In this document: positions 6,444-6,826 of the stretch, in pieces
Numbering within the stretch: position 1 is the stretch's first letter
Layout: each line of letters opens with the position of its first letter
Assembly (NCBI GenBank): GCA_964518765.1
Contig: CAZFJC010000043.1
Span: forward strand, 1-6,826
Length of the DNA: 6,826 bases
From: CAZPNX01 sp964518765
GTDB lineage: Bacteria > Edwardsbacteria > AC1 > EtOH8
Direction of reading: 5' to 3'
Notes under the pieces: model-generated
The model's database searches: none
What the model was told of the DNA's origin: nothing
Seen by the model: only the letters and a program-made list of their open reading frames with translations
Translations under genes and position numbers: made by a program

Positions 6444-6470
6444 GTGGAAAATACGTTTTTTATTCAACAC

Positions 6471-6501
6471 AAAGAAGGCCGGCTTAGATCCGGCCTTCTT
6501 T
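6471..6501. terminator. Strong bidirectional intrinsic terminator
   Basis: A perfect 12-bp stem, AAAGAAGGCCGG (6471-6482) against CCGGCCTTCTTT (6490-6501), encloses a seven-base loop, CTTAGAT. The stem's own ends provide A and T runs on both strands. Reading rightward, the hairpin is followed by TGTTAGTTTT-like sequence starting at 6500. Read leftward, it would end transcripts from the truncated gene at the right edge. It would thereby insulate that gene from the operon promoter 28 bases further on. No plus-strand gene precedes it, so leftward use is more likely. Confidence 0.85.
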
Positions 6502-6639
6502 GTTAGTTTTCCTATGTTACGAAACCAAGGTCATCTTCCTAGTCTGGACGAACACCCTGACAGGTCCCGTACAAACTACTCGTGTGTATTATAGTCCTTA
6601 AGGCTGTACATTTCCTTCATTATTTATGTTAAAGTAAAT
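6502..6639. other. AT-rich intergenic stretch, no gene seen
   Basis: I see no convincing reading frame or RNA gene here. It would be the 3' untranslated region of the minus-strand gene ending at 6640, running to the terminator at 6471-6501. A six-base inverted repeat, GTTAAA/TTTAAC (6628-6633 and 6639-6644), overlaps that gene's stop codon, but it is too weak to call. Confidence 0.5.
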
Positions 6640-6826
6640 TTAACTGATCAACTTACTAACTTTTAGCGTAATAATACGTTGCTTAGAAGATAACTTACCC
6701 CTAGAATTATCGATACCCTCATTAACGGCTAATAACACCCAACTGCCCGGCGAGTAATTATACGATAAAAGCAGATTAAAACAATGATATTGCGTTTCAT
6801 AGTTTGGCGTGTAGTAGACCTTCAAA
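6640..6826 (-). CDS. C-terminal fragment of a probable outer-membrane beta-barrel protein (DUF5916-like end)
   Basis: Only the last 61 or so codons are in the window; the gene enters from the right edge and stops with TAA at 6640-6642. The frame is open to the edge, so the TTG at 6825 is most likely an internal Leu rather than a start. Alternating hydrophobic and polar strands are visible: FNLLLSYNYSPGSWVLLAVN, then a polar turn, then RIITLKVSKLIS. The pattern of a PGS turn, a strand ending in VNEG and a closing LKVS strand resembles the C-terminal ends of DUF5916-type barrel proteins. That assignment is from memory of the family and is tentative. By hand count the fragment is about 36% G+C, far below its neighbours, with codons such as TTA, AAT and TAT favoured. 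This suggests a different origin. A strong terminator lies 138 bases beyond its stop. Confidence 0.6.
   Translation of the reverse strand, partial: LKVYYTPNYETQYHCFNLLLSYNYSPGSWVLLAVNEGIDNSRGKLSSKQRIITLKVSKLIS

Noticed and set aside
6388..6594. Plus-strand open frame of 68 codons at the start of the AT-rich region
   Set aside because: It runs straight through the operon promoter and the terminator hairpin, and its sequence shows no domain.
6628..6644. Inverted repeat GTTAAA/TTTAAC at the stop of the right-edge gene
   Set aside because: Six A/T-rich base pairs in AT-rich DNA are likely by chance and too weak for a terminator. The strong hairpin at 6471-6501 serves that role.
1..6826. CRISPR arrays, tRNA or rRNA genes, insertion sequences
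   Set aside because: I looked for regularly spaced repeats, cloverleaf-like sequence and transposase motifs on both strands and found none.

Overview
The window comes from a high-GC Gram-negative bacterium with type IVa pili. Its coding body is strongly G/C at third codon positions and carries two PilT-type retraction ATPases. At the right edge there is the end of a likely outer-membrane barrel protein. Desulfobacterota or a related lineage is my best guess, but the taxonomy is an inference and I have no marker gene.

Layout, left to right. (1) 1-1198, minus strand: a GAF + HD-GYP protein, probably a cyclic-di-GMP phosphodiesterase, cut off by the left edge. (2) 1199-1274: a 76-base divergent intergenic region with a good rightward sigma-70-type promoter. 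(3) 1275-2336 and 2339-3394, plus strand: two tandem, translationally coupled pilT paralogues. (4) 3395-3431: a 37-base convergent gap with a GC-rich hairpin. (5) 3432-4988 and 4985-6307, minus strand, read from right to left: a membrane-anchored sensor/coiled-coil protein, then a protein with a J-like domain, TPRs and a long disordered tail. They are joined by an ATGA overlap and driven by a near-consensus promoter at 6415-6443. (6) 6471-6501: a perfect 12-bp stem, which is a strong terminator candidate. (7) 6502-6826: AT-rich DNA with the C-terminal end of a minus-strand gene that runs off the right edge.

How the parts may work together. The ATPases would power retraction of the pilus. The HD-GYP protein could link this to cyclic-di-GMP. 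The two-gene minus operon looks like a scaffold or sensor module: one protein senses outside the inner membrane and projects a coiled coil of more than 200 residues into the cytoplasm. Its coupled partner has a J-like domain without the HPD tripeptide, three TPRs and a tail with a repeated leucine-rich helix motif. I recognise neither as a named family. Association with pilus function rests only on neighbourhood. This pair is the best candidate in the window for something undescribed.
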